64,000 nt of DNA from an uncultured Stomatobaculum sp. (GCF_937924975.1 NZ_CALEYG010000011.1:1-64000), one strand, 5' to 3'; counted from the first letter of the stretch, positions 7,216 through 15,668 are shown. The notes: generated by a model not told the origin, from the letters alone. Numbers and translations: made by a program.

Positions 7216-9125
7216 AGCGACTCTGCCTCCTCAAGCCAGACACGGCTCACCGCGTCCGAAGGCATGCGGAGATCGCCGCGCGGCGACACCGCCACACTGC
7301 CGGTCTTCGGGCCGTCCGGCAGGCAGGAGCGCTTGAACTGCTGCGTGAAGAAACGGCGGAGAAACGTGATAAGCCACTTTTTGACAGTCGCCCCGTCGTA
7401 GACACCCGCAAAGGCACACAACGCAAGACGGTAAATCTTCCGCGGGCTGCTGCCGTAGCGGAGCATCTGAAACAGAAAGAAATCATGGAGCTCGTAAGGT
7501 CCCACGAGATCTTCGGTCTTCTGGCTGATCACGCCGTCCTTCGGCGGCAGGAGTTCGGGACTCACCGGCGTGTCGAGAATGTCGAGCAAGACTTCGCGGA
7601 GTTTTCCGCCCGCAAGGCTCGCCTCATGCTCGACAAGAACGCGCACCAAGGTCTTCGGCACCGAGACATTGACCGCGTACATTGACATGTGGTCGCCGTT
7701 ATAGGTGGCCCAGCCGAGCGCGAGTTCCGAGAGGTCACCGGTTCCGATGACAAGCGCATTGTCCCGGTTTGCGATGTCCATGAGTACCTGCGTGCGCTCG
7801 CGCGCCTGCGCATTCTCATAGGTGATATCGTGCTTCTCGGGATCTTGTTTGATGTCCTGAAAGTGCTGCAGTACAGCTTCGCGAATCGAGATTTCCTCGA
7901 GCGAAGCGCCGATGGCTTCGGCGAGCGCACAGGCATTCCGGTAGGTTCTGTCCGTCGTGCCGAAGGCCGGCATCGTAATCGCCTCAATGCCGCTCCGCGG
8001 AAGACCGAGCGCATCAAAGCTCCGGGCCGCGACCAGAAGCGCAAGCGTCGAATCGAGTCCGCCCGAAAGGCCGAGCACCGCCCGCTTGCCGTTGATATGA
8101 GCGAGGCGCTTCTTTAAGCCGAGCGCTTGAATCTGCAGCACTTCCTCGCATCTCTCACGGCGCGCCGCCGCATCCGCCGGCACAAAGGGCGACGGATTAA
8201 CCGACCGCGTGAGTTCGGTCTCCGTGAGGCGAAGGTCAAAGCTGACGCCGCAGTACAGATTCGCCTCGCTGTCCCGCTGCGGGTAGCTGCTCTGCCGTCT
8301 CCGGAGGAAGAGCAGCTTTTTCAGATCCAGTTCCGAAGCGATGACCGCATTGGTGAGCAGCGGCGATTCGGCAATCACGCTGCCCGCCTCCGCAATCAGA
8401 TTGTGGGCGCTGAACACAAGATCCTGCGTCGATTCACCCTCGCCCGCACTCGCGTAAATATAGCCTGCGAGAAGCTTGCTGCTCTGCGCCTTGACTAGCT
8501 CCCGCCGCGCCTTCCGTTTTCCGGCGAGCGCATTCGAAGCCGAGCAGTTCACAATGAGCGTAGCCCCTGCCGTGCAGAGATCGATGGAGGGCGCATTCGG
8601 GACCCAGAGATCCTCGCAGATTTCAACGCCGATTTTGAGTTCCGGCAATGACTCACAGCAAAAGAGCAGTCTTGCCCCGAAGGGAACCCGCTCTCCGAAG
8701 AGCGGCACGAGAACCGGAGACCGGAATCCAGGTGCAAAGTAACGGCGCTCGTAGAACTCGCCGTAGTTCGGGATGTGCAGCTTCGGCACGAGACCGAGCA
8801 ACTCCCCCTTCTGAAAAACGGCGACCGCGTTATAAAGTTGATTTTCAAACGCAAAGGGCAGACCGACAAAGCAGAGCACTTCGGTGTCCGCTGTCTGCTC
8901 CAGCAGTTTTTTTAACTCCCGGCACACCGCCTCCTGCAGCGTATCCTGTAAGAAAAGATCGCCGCAGGTATAGGCACTCAGCGCAAGCTCGGGGAACACA
9001 AGTACTTTGGTTCCCCGAGCCGCTTCGCTCCGGATGACGGTCTCGATTTGTTCCCGGTTATAGGCGGGATCCGCGACCCTCACCTCCGGCGTCGCGGCTG
9101 CGACGCGGATAAACCCGTCTCTCAT
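7212..9125 (-). CDS. nadE: Glutamine-dependent NAD+ synthetase
   Basis: A 637-residue NAD synthetase that amidates nicotinic acid adenine dinucleotide with glutamine-derived ammonia. The N-terminal nitrilase domain carries the Glu-Lys-Cys triad (FPELALSAYTC, LVPKLHIPNYGEFYE, VEICEDLW). The C-terminal synthetase has the ATP pyrophosphatase loop LGLSGGLDST, then TDRTYRNA and GTGDLSELALGW. Length fits the two-domain glutamine-using form. It is coupled at both ends, to the SPFH gene and to trmH. Confidence 0.95.
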   Translation of the reverse strand: MRDGFIRVAAATPEVRVADPAYNREQIETVIRSEAARGTKVLVFPELALSAYTCGDLFLQDTLQEAVCRELKKLLEQTADTEVLCFVGLPFAFENQLYNAVAVFQKGELLGLVPKLHIPNYGEFYERRYFAPGFRSPVLVPLFGERVPFGARLLFCCESLPELKIGVEICEDLWVPNAPSIDLCTAGATLIVNCSASNALAGKRKARRELVKAQSSKLLAGYIYASAGEGESTQDLVFSAHNLIAEAGSVIAESPLLTNAVIASELDLKKLLFLRRRQSSYPQRDSEANLYCGVSFDLRLTETELTRSVNPSPFVPADAAARRERCEEVLQIQALGLKKRLAHINGKRAVLGLSGGLDSTLALLVAARSFDALGLPRSGIEAITMPAFGTTDRTYRNACALAEAIGASLEEISIREAVLQHFQDIKQDPEKHDITYENAQARERTQVLMDIANRDNALVIGTGDLSELALGWATYNGDHMSMYAVNVSVPKTLVRVLVEHEASLAGGKLREVLLDILDTPVSPELLPPKDGVISQKTEDLVGPYELHDFFLFQMLRYGSSPRKIYRLALCAFAGVYDGATVKKWLITFLRRFFTQQFKRSCLPDGPKTGSVAVSPRGDLRMPSDAVSRVWLEEAESL

Positions 9126-10075
9126 GCCTTCTTCTCACTCCCATCGCCCGGCGTTGCCACCGAAGCGGTCTCTTTCAGTGCTGTCACCAGTCCCGCCATA
9201 TTCTGAAGATCGGACGGAATCACAATCTTGGTCGCTCTGCCGTCCGCAACACGGGTCAGCGCGTCGAGACTGCGAAGCTTCAGAACCGCCTCATCGGCGC
9301 CAGCCTCGCGAATCAGACGGATACCTTCGGCCTCCGCTTCCTTCACGGCGCGGATCGCCTTTGCCTGACCTTCCGCCTCCTGAATCTTTCTCTCCTTCTC
9401 AGCCTCCGCGCGGAGAATTGCGGTCTGCTTCTCTGCCTCTGCGTTCAGAATAGCGGCTTCCTTATTGCCCTGTGCGTTCAAGACCGCGGACTCTTTTTTA
9501 CCCTGTGCCAGGGTAATCACTTCACGCTTCTCGCGCTCTGCCTTCATCTGCTTCTCCATGGCCTCGCGAATCGCATCCGGCGGGAGAATATTCTTTAACT
9601 CGACGCGGTTTACCTTGATCCCCCAGGGATCGGTCGCAACATCCAGCTGAGAGCGCATCTCGGTGTTGATGGTCTCACGGGAAGTCAGCGTCGTGTCGAG
9701 GTCCATCGATCCGATGATGTTGCGGAGCGTAGTTGCCGTCAGGTTCTCGATGGCGGAAATCGGATTCTCGACGCCGTACGCATAGAGCTTCGGCTCGGTA
9801 ATCACAAAGAAAACAACCGAGTCAATGCGCATCGTGACATTGTCCTTCGTGATTACGGGCTGCGGCGGGAAGTCCGCGACCTGCTCCTTCAGGTTGACGC
9901 GCTTCGCGATGCGATCCACAAACGGAATCATGAGATGCACGCCCGCATCCCAGGTCGCATGGTAGCGCCCCAGGCGCTCAATGATGAGAGCCTGTGCCTG
10001 CGGCACAATGCTGATACCGTTCGCAAGAATGCCGACGATTATGACAAACAAAATAACTCCCGGAATAAACTTCAT
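9122..10075 (-). CDS. SPFH/stomatin-like membrane protein (QmcA/paraslipin type)
   Basis: A 317-residue member of the SPFH family. One N-terminal membrane helix (residues 4-25) is followed by the SPFH domain (QALIIERLGRYHATWDAGVH, the VDFPPQP-like strand, NTEMRSQLD) and then a long Ala/Glu/Lys coiled coil (about residues 185-260) with repeated NAQGNKEAAILNAEAE-type units. Such proteins form large ring or cage assemblies with membrane proteases or in membrane microdomains. No NfeD partner is adjacent. It heads the rpoD-containing operon. Confidence 0.9.
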   Translation of the reverse strand: MKFIPGVILFVIIVGILANGISIVPQAQALIIERLGRYHATWDAGVHLMIPFVDRIAKRVNLKEQVADFPPQPVITKDNVTMRIDSVVFFVITEPKLYAYGVENPISAIENLTATTLRNIIGSMDLDTTLTSRETINTEMRSQLDVATDPWGIKVNRVELKNILPPDAIREAMEKQMKAEREKREVITLAQGKKESAVLNAQGNKEAAILNAEAEKQTAILRAEAEKERKIQEAEGQAKAIRAVKEAEAEGIRLIREAGADEAVLKLRSLDALTRVADGRATKIVIPSDLQNMAGLVTALKETASVATPGDGSEKKA

Positions 10076-10119
10076 GGCTTCCTCCTTTTTGGCGACAATA
10101 CTCCAATTGTTTTCGTTTC

Positions 10120-10125
10120 AGTATA
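10120..10125 (-). promoter_or_regulatory. Extended -10 promoter of the qmcA-nadE-rpoD operon
   Basis: On the minus strand TATACT is preceded by TGC, an extended -10 box about 45 bases before the SPFH gene start. No good -35 is found at 16-18 bases. The TTTGGC-TT-GCCAAA dyad at 10141-10154 lies just upstream, between this promoter and the divergent iscR promoter. Confidence 0.5.
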
Positions 10126-10140
10126 GCATACTTCGCAAGG

Positions 10141-10154
10141 TTTGGCTTGCCAAA
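10141..10154. promoter_or_regulatory. Dyad TTTGGC-TT-GCCAAA between divergent promoters (candidate operator)
   Basis: A perfect 6+6 inverted repeat with a two-base centre. It overlaps the -35 box (TTGCCA, 10147-10152) of the iscR promoter and lies just upstream of the opposite -10. A protein bound here could affect both transcripts. Which regulator binds is unknown; it does not look like a classical IscR site. Confidence 0.4.
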
Positions 10155-10175
10155 GCGCTTTTTTCCTGTTATCCT
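10147..10175 (+). promoter_or_regulatory. Promoter of the Rrf2 regulator gene
   Basis: TTGCCA (10147-10152), a 17-base spacer and TATCCT (10170-10175) preceded by TGT form an extended sigma-70 promoter. A weak partial dyad (ATCCCGAG ... GCTAGGAAAT, 10178-10203) just downstream could be a site for the Rrf2 protein itself, but its symmetry is poor. Confidence 0.55.
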
Positions 10176-10231
10176 AAATCCCGAGTGAATTGCTAGGAAA
10201 TACTGGCAAAGAAAAACTGGAAGGAGTTGTC

Positions 10232-10702
10232 ATGAAAATATCCACAAAAGGGCGCTATGCACTTCGCCTGATGATGGAATTTGCGAGACAGCCGGAGCAA
10301 GTCACACGTCTGAAGGACGCCGCTGCAAAGCAGGAACTCTCGGAGAAATACCTCGAGCAAATTGTGGCCGTGCTGAGCAAAGCCGGCTTTGTAAAGAGCA
10401 TACGCGGCGCCCAGGGCGGCTATCTCCTGACCCGCGCGCCGAAGGACTACTCGGTCGGCGATATTCTCCGTCTGACCGAGGGCAATATGGCACCTGTGGT
10501 CTGTCTCGGACAGGATTCCGTCGCCTGCGATCTCGCGGAGCGCTGCGTGTCCCGCTCCGTCTTTTCGCGCATTGAATCGGCGGTCAACGAAGTCATTGAC
10601 CATATCACGCTCGCGGACTTACTGCAAGAGGAACAGACGCTCGCCACTGCTGCGGCGCCTCTCCCCGAAGATGCCCACCACCGCTGTCAGGGCGGACACT
10701 GA
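10232..10702 (+). CDS. iscR: Rrf2-family iron-sulfur regulator (IscR-like)
   Basis: A 156-residue Rrf2 transcription factor. The winged helix spans residues 1-65 (KISTKGRYALRLM, the LSEKYLEQI recognition helix, RGAQGGYLL wing). Three cysteines C91, C99 and C105 fit the [2Fe-2S] ligand set, with C-x7-C-x5-C spacing. It should sense cluster status and control Fe-S or cysteine genes. The ATG at 10232 has a GGAAGGAG ribosome site; upstream codons are disregarded. Unlike many clostridia, no iscS-iscU follows: the gene is alone before a bidirectional terminator. The tail ends in a His/Cys cluster (HHRCQGGH). Confidence 0.88.
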   Translation: MKISTKGRYALRLMMEFARQPEQVTRLKDAAAKQELSEKYLEQIVAVLSKAGFVKSIRGAQGGYLLTRAPKDYSVGDILRLTEGNMAPVVCLGQDSVACDLAERCVSRSVFSRIESAVNEVIDHITLADLLQEEQTLATAAAPLPEDAHHRCQGGH

Positions 10703-10733
10703 CAGCGCCCGCAAACGGCAGGATAAGACGCAA

Positions 10734-10769
10734 AAAAAAGAGGTTGTGCGTTTGCACAGCCTCTTTTTT
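10734..10769. terminator. Bidirectional intrinsic terminator between iscR and the aminotransferase gene
   Basis: A 16-bp stem (10734-10749 with 10754-10769, one G-T pair) with a GTTT loop is flanked by A6 and T6 tracts on both strands. It lies between convergent genes ending at 10702 (+) and 10833 (-), so it can stop transcription from both sides. Confidence 0.92.
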
Positions 10770-10832
10770 GTTCGGACCAAACGCCCGTCCCGTCGCTCTG
10801 CAGCACTGCGACAAGACGGATTTGCTTTCGTT

Positions 10833-12158
10833 TTATTCCTCTGCCTTTTCCGTAGACTTTCCCTCTGCCGCGTCCATATCCGCGAGCAGCTTCTCGACGC
10901 TCACATACTTCACGCAGAGCGTAAAGAGCTCCGCCGCGATGCGCAAATCGTTCAGGGGCGGGAAAGAAGGTGCAATGCGGATGTTTGAATCGTGCGGATC
11001 CTTGCCGCCCGGCCAGGTCGCACCGGCGCCCGTCATAATCACACCGGCCTTCGCGCAGCGGGACACGACTTTCTTCGCACAGCCCTCGAGGGTGTCGAAC
11101 GAGATGAAGTAGCCGCCCTTCGGCTTGGTCCAACTGCCGATGCCGAGACCGCCGAGTTCTCTGTCCAGAATCTCCTCGACCATCTCAAACTTCGGACGCA
11201 GGATGTCAGCGTGTTTTCTCATGTGCTCAACCATGCCGTGGATGTCCTCAAAGAAACGGACATGACGCAGCTGGTTCACCTTGTCGTGACCGATGGTCTG
11301 GACTTTCAGCTGCTTTTTGATGTCCTCGAGGTTATTCAGAGACGAGGCGAGTGCCGCAATGCCGGAGCCCGGGAAGCTGACCTTCGAGGTCGAAGCAAAC
11401 TTGTAGACAAGATCCGGATTGCCCGCGCGCTTACACTCCGCGAGAATCTCGATAATCGTATCCTGATCGTGGTCGTAGAGATGATGAATCGTATACGCAT
11501 TGTCCCAGTAAATACGGAAATCCTTGGCCGCCGGCTTTAAGCGCGCCATGCGACGCACAGTCTCGTCCGAATAGGAGTTGCCGGTCGGATTCGAGTACTT
11601 CGGCACGCACCAGATGCCCTTGATGGCCTCATCTTCCGCGACCAGCTTTTCAACGATGTCCATGTCCGGACCGGTCGGCAGCATCGGCACCGGAATATTC
11701 TCAATGCCGAAGTACTCGGTGATTGCAAAGTGGCGGTCGTAGCCCGGCACGACGCAGAGGAACTTCACCTTGTCGAGCTTGCACCAAGGCGTCGAGCCCA
11801 TGACGCCGTGCGTGTAGGATCTCGAAATGGTGTCGTACATGACATTTAAACTTGAGTTTCCGTAGAGGATGATGTGGTTGTAGGGCACTTCCATCATATC
11901 GCCCATGAGCTCGAGCGCCTCCGGGATGCCGGTCAGCACGCCGTAGTTACGGCAGTCCGTGCCGTCTTCGGAGCGGAGCTCGGTGTCCTCGTTCAGCACC
12001 GCCATCATTCCCATCGAGAGGTCGAGCTGGGCTGTGCAGGGCTTACCGCGGCTCATATCGAGTTTTAATGCAAGTGCCTGCATGTCCTTATACTTGCCCT
12101 TCAACTCCTTCTTCAATTCCAAAAGCTCTTCCCGCGTCATCTCTGCGTATGGTTTCAT
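10833..12158 (-). CDS. Class I aminotransferase, atypical aspartate aminotransferase-like
   Basis: A 441-residue PLP enzyme of the large fold-type I aminotransferase subgroup typified by PF12897, found in many clostridia and actinobacteria. Visible features are the aromatic substrate-pocket segment (LYGNSSLNVMYD), YSNPTGNSYS (Asn/Pro contact to PLP), the IYWDNAY strand and the PLP lysine in STSKVSFPGSG, then a C-terminal domain ending in an acidic tail. Aspartate transamination is likely but the amino donor is not proven by sequence. It has its own promoter and a shared terminator, so it is a single-gene unit. Confidence 0.88.
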   Translation of the reverse strand: MKPYAEMTREELLELKKELKGKYKDMQALALKLDMSRGKPCTAQLDLSMGMMAVLNEDTELRSEDGTDCRNYGVLTGIPEALELMGDMMEVPYNHIILYGNSSLNVMYDTISRSYTHGVMGSTPWCKLDKVKFLCVVPGYDRHFAITEYFGIENIPVPMLPTGPDMDIVEKLVAEDEAIKGIWCVPKYSNPTGNSYSDETVRRMARLKPAAKDFRIYWDNAYTIHHLYDHDQDTIIEILAECKRAGNPDLVYKFASTSKVSFPGSGIAALASSLNNLEDIKKQLKVQTIGHDKVNQLRHVRFFEDIHGMVEHMRKHADILRPKFEMVEEILDRELGGLGIGSWTKPKGGYFISFDTLEGCAKKVVSRCAKAGVIMTGAGATWPGGKDPHDSNIRIAPSFPPLNDLRIAAELFTLCVKYVSVEKLLADMDAAEGKSTEKAEE

Positions 12159-12180
12159 TAGCTACTCCTTTCAGAACCTA

Positions 12181-12194
12181 GTGAATGAATTCAC
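12181..12194. promoter_or_regulatory. GTGAAT-GA-ATTCAC dyad at the aminotransferase start (candidate operator)
   Basis: A perfect 6+6 inverted repeat with a two-base centre, just downstream of the -10 box (12198-12203) and about 20 bases before the ATG. The position suits a repressor. AGAATTCT, a second short palindrome, overlaps the -10 itself. No regulator is assigned. Confidence 0.4.
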
Positions 12195-12197
12195 AGA

Positions 12198-12226
12198 ATT
12201 CTAGCACTGTTTCCGTTGCTTCGCAA
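12198..12226 (-). promoter_or_regulatory. Promoter of the aminotransferase gene
   Basis: On the minus strand TTGCGA (12226..12221), 17 bases, then TAGAAT (12203..12198) preceded by TGC give a good extended sigma-70 promoter. It occupies the 76-bp gap after the alcohol dehydrogenase gene. Confidence 0.65.
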
Positions 12227-12234
12227 GACCGTTC

Positions 12235-13434
12235 TCAGATTGCATTCTTATAAATATTCAAAATATCCTCATACCCGAGCACCTGGAAGCCGCCGATGCT
12301 GCGGGTCTTCTGATAGCTGCACTCCGTCGCAAAAGCTTCGAGTTCTTTCTTCTCCGGCGTATGACCGAGCAGTTCTGTCAGCGTAATCGGCATGCCGAGC
12401 GACTGAAAGAAGCGCTCGGTCGCCTGAATCCCGGCCTCGATGCGTGCTTCCGCCGTGCCCTCTTGGATGCCGTATACCTTCTCCGCAAAACGGACAAAGC
12501 GGGACGGATTCGCGTCCTTTACATAGCGCGCCCAGGCCGGGAAGACAGCGGTCAGCGTTGCGCCGTGCGTATAGTCGCCGATGGCCGAGAGCGCCATGCC
12601 GAGCTGGTGGCACGCCCAGTCGCCCTCACGCGCTGTATCTCCCTTGGCACCGACGCCGGTCAGACCGACATGGGACACGGAACCGCACCACATGAGCTCG
12701 CTCATCGCCTCATAGTCCTTCGGATTCTGCACCGCGATCGGCCCGAAGTGAATGACATCCCGGAACAAGCCCTCCGCAATCTCATCGGTCAGGTGGTTGC
12801 CGAGAATCGGCGCAAAGTAACGTTCTGCCGTGTGCATGAAAATATCCGCGGCGCCCGCGCCGATCTGCCACTTCGGCAAGGTCATTGTGAGTTCCGGGTT
12901 CAGAATCGCAAACTTCGGGCGATTCAGGTCGGTATTGATGCCGCGCTTGGTGGGCTGCGGCAGGGTGTCGTTTGTGAGCACCGCGGAATTGCTGGTCTCG
13001 GAGCCTGCCGCCGAAATCGTGAGGATCACACCGATCGGCAGCGCTGTCTCGACCTTTCGCCCGGTCCAGAACTCCCAGACATCGCTCCCCGGCGCAGCTA
13101 CGGTGTCGGCGACTGCCTTGGCCGTGTCGATCACCGAGCCGCCGCCGATTGCCAGAATAAAGTCCGCACGGAAGGCTCTCGCCTCCTCGACCATGCGACG
13201 CGCGGTCGAGACCAGCGGGTTCGGCACCACACCGCCGCTCGCCGAAAAGGCAATCCCCGCCGCACGGAGTATCTCCTCCACGCGGCCGAGTAAACCGCTC
13301 TTGACCGCAGAGCCGCCGCCGTAGACGACAAATACGCGACTTCCGCCGTAATGTTTCACGAGTTCCGCCACTTTCGCCTCTTCGCCGCGGCCGAATACAA
13401 TTTCCGTCGGCGCATAATATACAAATTTCTGCAT
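12235..13434 (-). CDS. Iron-containing alcohol dehydrogenase (butanol dehydrogenase type)
   Basis: A 399-residue group III NAD(P)H-dependent alcohol dehydrogenase. The Rossmann-like N-terminus holds FVVYGGGSAVKSG and AIGGGSVIDTAKA (dinucleotide binding); the helical C-terminal half holds the metal ligands around the MHTAERYF and YTHGATL histidines, plus a conserved aspartate. It reduces aldehydes to alcohols in fermentation, most like BdhA/YqhD. The ATG follows AGGAGGATTCCT. It stands alone between tyrS and the aminotransferase gene. Confidence 0.9.
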   Translation of the reverse strand: MQKFVYYAPTEIVFGRGEEAKVAELVKHYGGSRVFVVYGGGSAVKSGLLGRVEEILRAAGIAFSASGGVVPNPLVSTARRMVEEARAFRADFILAIGGGSVIDTAKAVADTVAAPGSDVWEFWTGRKVETALPIGVILTISAAGSETSNSAVLTNDTLPQPTKRGINTDLNRPKFAILNPELTMTLPKWQIGAGAADIFMHTAERYFAPILGNHLTDEIAEGLFRDVIHFGPIAVQNPKDYEAMSELMWCGSVSHVGLTGVGAKGDTAREGDWACHQLGMALSAIGDYTHGATLTAVFPAWARYVKDANPSRFVRFAEKVYGIQEGTAEARIEAGIQATERFFQSLGMPITLTELLGHTPEKKELEAFATECSYQKTRSIGGFQVLGYEDILNIYKNAI

Positions 13435-13634
13435 AGGAATCCTCCTCTTCCGCGAGACTGTTTTCCGTCTCTATGAGTTGACGGGTTTCATGTCCCGGCT
13501 TCTTTCTACGCTACTCTCCGGCGTTTTGAAAGCGGGTGCTTCCTCCCCTTTCCCGAATTCGGATTTTATTGTTTTCACTTCGAAGACTGCACTCCGTTTA
13601 TCCTGTCCGAACCGCTTTGCTGTCTTGATTCGTC
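13435..13634. other. 200-bp gap between tyrS and the alcohol dehydrogenase gene
   Basis: No gene-like frame with a ribosome site is present. On the minus strand a GAGAC/GTCTC hairpin (13456-13473) lies close to the alcohol dehydrogenase ribosome site, and there are several A-rich segments. I find no confident -35/-10 pair and no intrinsic terminator for tyrS. Confidence 0.3.
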
Positions 13635-14861
13635 TTATGCCTTCACGAGCTTCACGAAATTCTTCTTGCCGCGCTTTAAGAGCTTGCCTTCGCCGACAAA
13701 GAAGTCCGCGTCAAAGCTCGCCGCGATGTCCTTTACGCTCTCGCCGTCCATGCTGACGCCGCCCTGCTGGACATTTCGTCTTGCCTCGGAGCGGGAGGAC
13801 GCAAGCCCCGCCTTCACGAGCAGGGTCAGAATGTCCGCCTTGCCCTCGCTAAAGTCCTCATCCGTGAGTTCCACGGTCGGGACATTTTCGGAGGCACCGC
13901 CGCCCGCAAAGAGTGCCTGTGCGCCCTCGCGCGCCTTCTTCGCTTCCTCTTCGCCGTGCACAAGCGTCGTAAGCTCGTAAGCGAGAATATCCTTTGCCTC
14001 GTTCAGCTTAGCGCCCTCCCAGGAATCCATCTCGTCAATCTCATCGAGCGGCAGGAAAGTCAGCATGCGGAGGCACTTTAAGACATCCTGATCGCCGACA
14101 TTTCTCCAGTACTGGTAGAACGCAAAGGGAGAGGTCTTGTTCGGATCCAGCCAGACCGCGCCGCCCACGGTCTTGCCCATCTTCTTGCCCTCGGAGTTTA
14201 AGAGGAGGGTGATGGTCATCGCGTGCGCGTCCTCGCCGAGCTTGCGGCGAATGAGCTCCGTGCCCGCGAGCATGTTGGACCACTGGTCGTCGCCGCCGAA
14301 CTGCATATTGCAGTCATAGCGCTGAAAGAGCTCATAGAAGTCAAAAGCCTGCATGAGCATGTAGTTAAACTCGAGGAAAGAGAGTCCCTTCTCCATGCGA
14401 TTCTTATAGCACTCCGCGCGGAGCATGTTGTTGACCGAGAAGTGGGGGCCGATGTCGCGGATAAATTCAATGTAGTTTAAGTTCCGGAGCCAGTCGGCAT
14501 TGTTCACCATTCTCGCCTTGCCCTCGCCGAACTCGATGAAGCGGGACATCTGGCGCTTAAAGCTCTCGCAGTTGCTGTCAATCTGCTCGATGGTCATCAT
14601 GCTGCGCATGTCGGTTCTGCCGGAGGGATCTCCGATCATACCTGTGCCGCCGCCGACCAGGGCAATCGGCTTATTGCCCGCCATCTGGAGACGCTTCATG
14701 AGGCAGAGCGCCATAAAGTGCCCCACGTGCAGACTGTCCGCCGTCGGGTCAAAACCGATATAGAAGGTCGCCTTGCCCTCGTTTACCAGGCGGCTCACCT
14801 CCGCCTCATTGGTCACCTGTGCCAACAGCCCGCGGGCTTTGAGCTCATCGTAGCAATTCAT
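13635..14861 (-). CDS. tyrS: Tyrosyl-tRNA synthetase
   Basis: A 408-residue class I TyrRS that charges tRNA-Tyr. The HIGH-type signature appears as SLHVGHFMALC near residue 45, the tyrosine pocket as MLMQAFDFYELFQ and GGDDQWSNM, and the KMSKS equivalent as KKMGKTVGG. The C-terminal S4 RNA-binding domain covers the last ~65 residues (GLASSRSEARRNVQQGG). It has its own promoter. The leader is only about 30 bases, so there is no T-box riboswitch. Confidence 0.96.
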   Translation of the reverse strand: MNCYDELKARGLLAQVTNEAEVSRLVNEGKATFYIGFDPTADSLHVGHFMALCLMKRLQMAGNKPIALVGGGTGMIGDPSGRTDMRSMMTIEQIDSNCESFKRQMSRFIEFGEGKARMVNNADWLRNLNYIEFIRDIGPHFSVNNMLRAECYKNRMEKGLSFLEFNYMLMQAFDFYELFQRYDCNMQFGGDDQWSNMLAGTELIRRKLGEDAHAMTITLLLNSEGKKMGKTVGGAVWLDPNKTSPFAFYQYWRNVGDQDVLKCLRMLTFLPLDEIDEMDSWEGAKLNEAKDILAYELTTLVHGEEEAKKAREGAQALFAGGGASENVPTVELTDEDFSEGKADILTLLVKAGLASSRSEARRNVQQGGVSMDGESVKDIAASFDADFFVGEGKLLKRGKKNFVKLVKA

Positions 14862-14897
14862 CTCTTCTTCTCCTCTTTCAAAATCACAGATAATTTC

Positions 14898-14926
14898 AGT
14901 ATACCACGGCGCTTACATTCTCTCAA
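14898..14926 (-). promoter_or_regulatory. Promoter of tyrS
   Basis: TTGAGA (14926..14921), 17 bases and TATACT (14903..14898) with an upstream TGG form a near-consensus promoter. The -35 box lies inside the 3' end of the metallophosphoesterase gene. Confidence 0.7.
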
Positions 14927-15614
14927 AGCGCATCATGCCGTTCTCGACTATCATCGCCGTGAGATATCCGTCCTCTTCGCCGCAACCCGTGTCCAACGCA
15001 ATTACGCCCGTTCGCGGCAACTGAAACCAGATGCCGTAGCTCGGGTGAAAGTTGCTCTCCGCGCCGCTGCCGTCCAGATAGGTCGGGCATTCGACGCGGT
15101 GGTGTCCGAAGACTGTGAGCTTTCCCGCGTAGTTGTTCTCCTCCATGCAGCGGTTGCCCCAGAGAAAGGTCTCAGGCTCGTTATTCCAGATAACCTCATC
15201 GGTGATGTCCGCGTGCACGGCAATGAAGTCCCCGCATTCATACCAGGTTCGCGTATTCTCCTTCAGCCAGAGCGCTGTCTTTCCCGGGGAGAGCTTTCTC
15301 TCCTGCAGGGATTCGAGCGTCTCCTTGCCGCCGTTTTGCTTCCAGAGCAGGCTGTTGGCTATCTGCCCCCTTGTGAGGAGCAGGGCGTCGAGGAGCATCT
15401 GCTCGTGCTCGCCGCGAATGTATACAAAGCGCTTCTGCATCTGCTCCGCGAGATTGCGGAGGGCTATATACGTCTCCGCCGGGGAAGTTCCGTAGTCCAG
15501 GGCATCCCCGAGCACCACGAGTTCCTCCGTGGCGGGATCGAAATTCAGTTCCTCCAGCATACAGCAGAGTGTCTCCGCCTCGCCGTGTAAATCCGATAGT
15601 ATGACTGTGCGCAT
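14913..15614 (-). CDS. Metallophosphoesterase (PP-family phosphatase or Ap4A hydrolase-like)
   Basis: A 233-residue calcineurin-like phosphoesterase. The five metal motifs are seen as DLHGE (D-x-H), GDALDYG, a variant RGEHE in place of GNHD, VHADI and FGHHRVE near the C-terminus. Such enzymes hydrolyse phosphoproteins, diadenosine tetraphosphate or other phosphoesters with two metals; the substrate is not evident. It follows carB after a GC-rich hairpin, so it may be expressed by read-through from carAB. Confidence 0.82.
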   Translation of the reverse strand: MRTVILSDLHGEAETLCCMLEELNFDPATEELVVLGDALDYGTSPAETYIALRNLAEQMQKRFVYIRGEHEQMLLDALLLTRGQIANSLLWKQNGGKETLESLQERKLSPGKTALWLKENTRTWYECGDFIAVHADITDEVIWNNEPETFLWGNRCMEENNYAGKLTVFGHHRVECPTYLDGSGAESNFHPSYGIWFQLPRTGVIALDTGCGEEDGYLTAMIVENGMMRFERM

Positions 15615-15633
15615 GGCTTCTCCTCATAGACAA

Positions 15634-15660
15634 CTTGCCCCGCCAAAGCGGCGGGGCAAG
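15634..15660 (-). terminator. GC-rich hairpin after carB
   Basis: An 11-bp stem (15634-15644 with 15650-15660) on a five-base loop sits just after the carB stop. In the minus direction only TTGTCTATG follows, so the U-tract is poor. It may be a weak terminator or an RNA-processing signal between carB and the phosphoesterase gene. Confidence 0.5.
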
Positions 15661-15668
15661 GATGCGCG

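Noticed and set aside
14862..14912. T-box leader of tyrS; likewise before hisS
   Set aside because: Leaders are about 30-50 bases, with no antiterminator or terminator structure.
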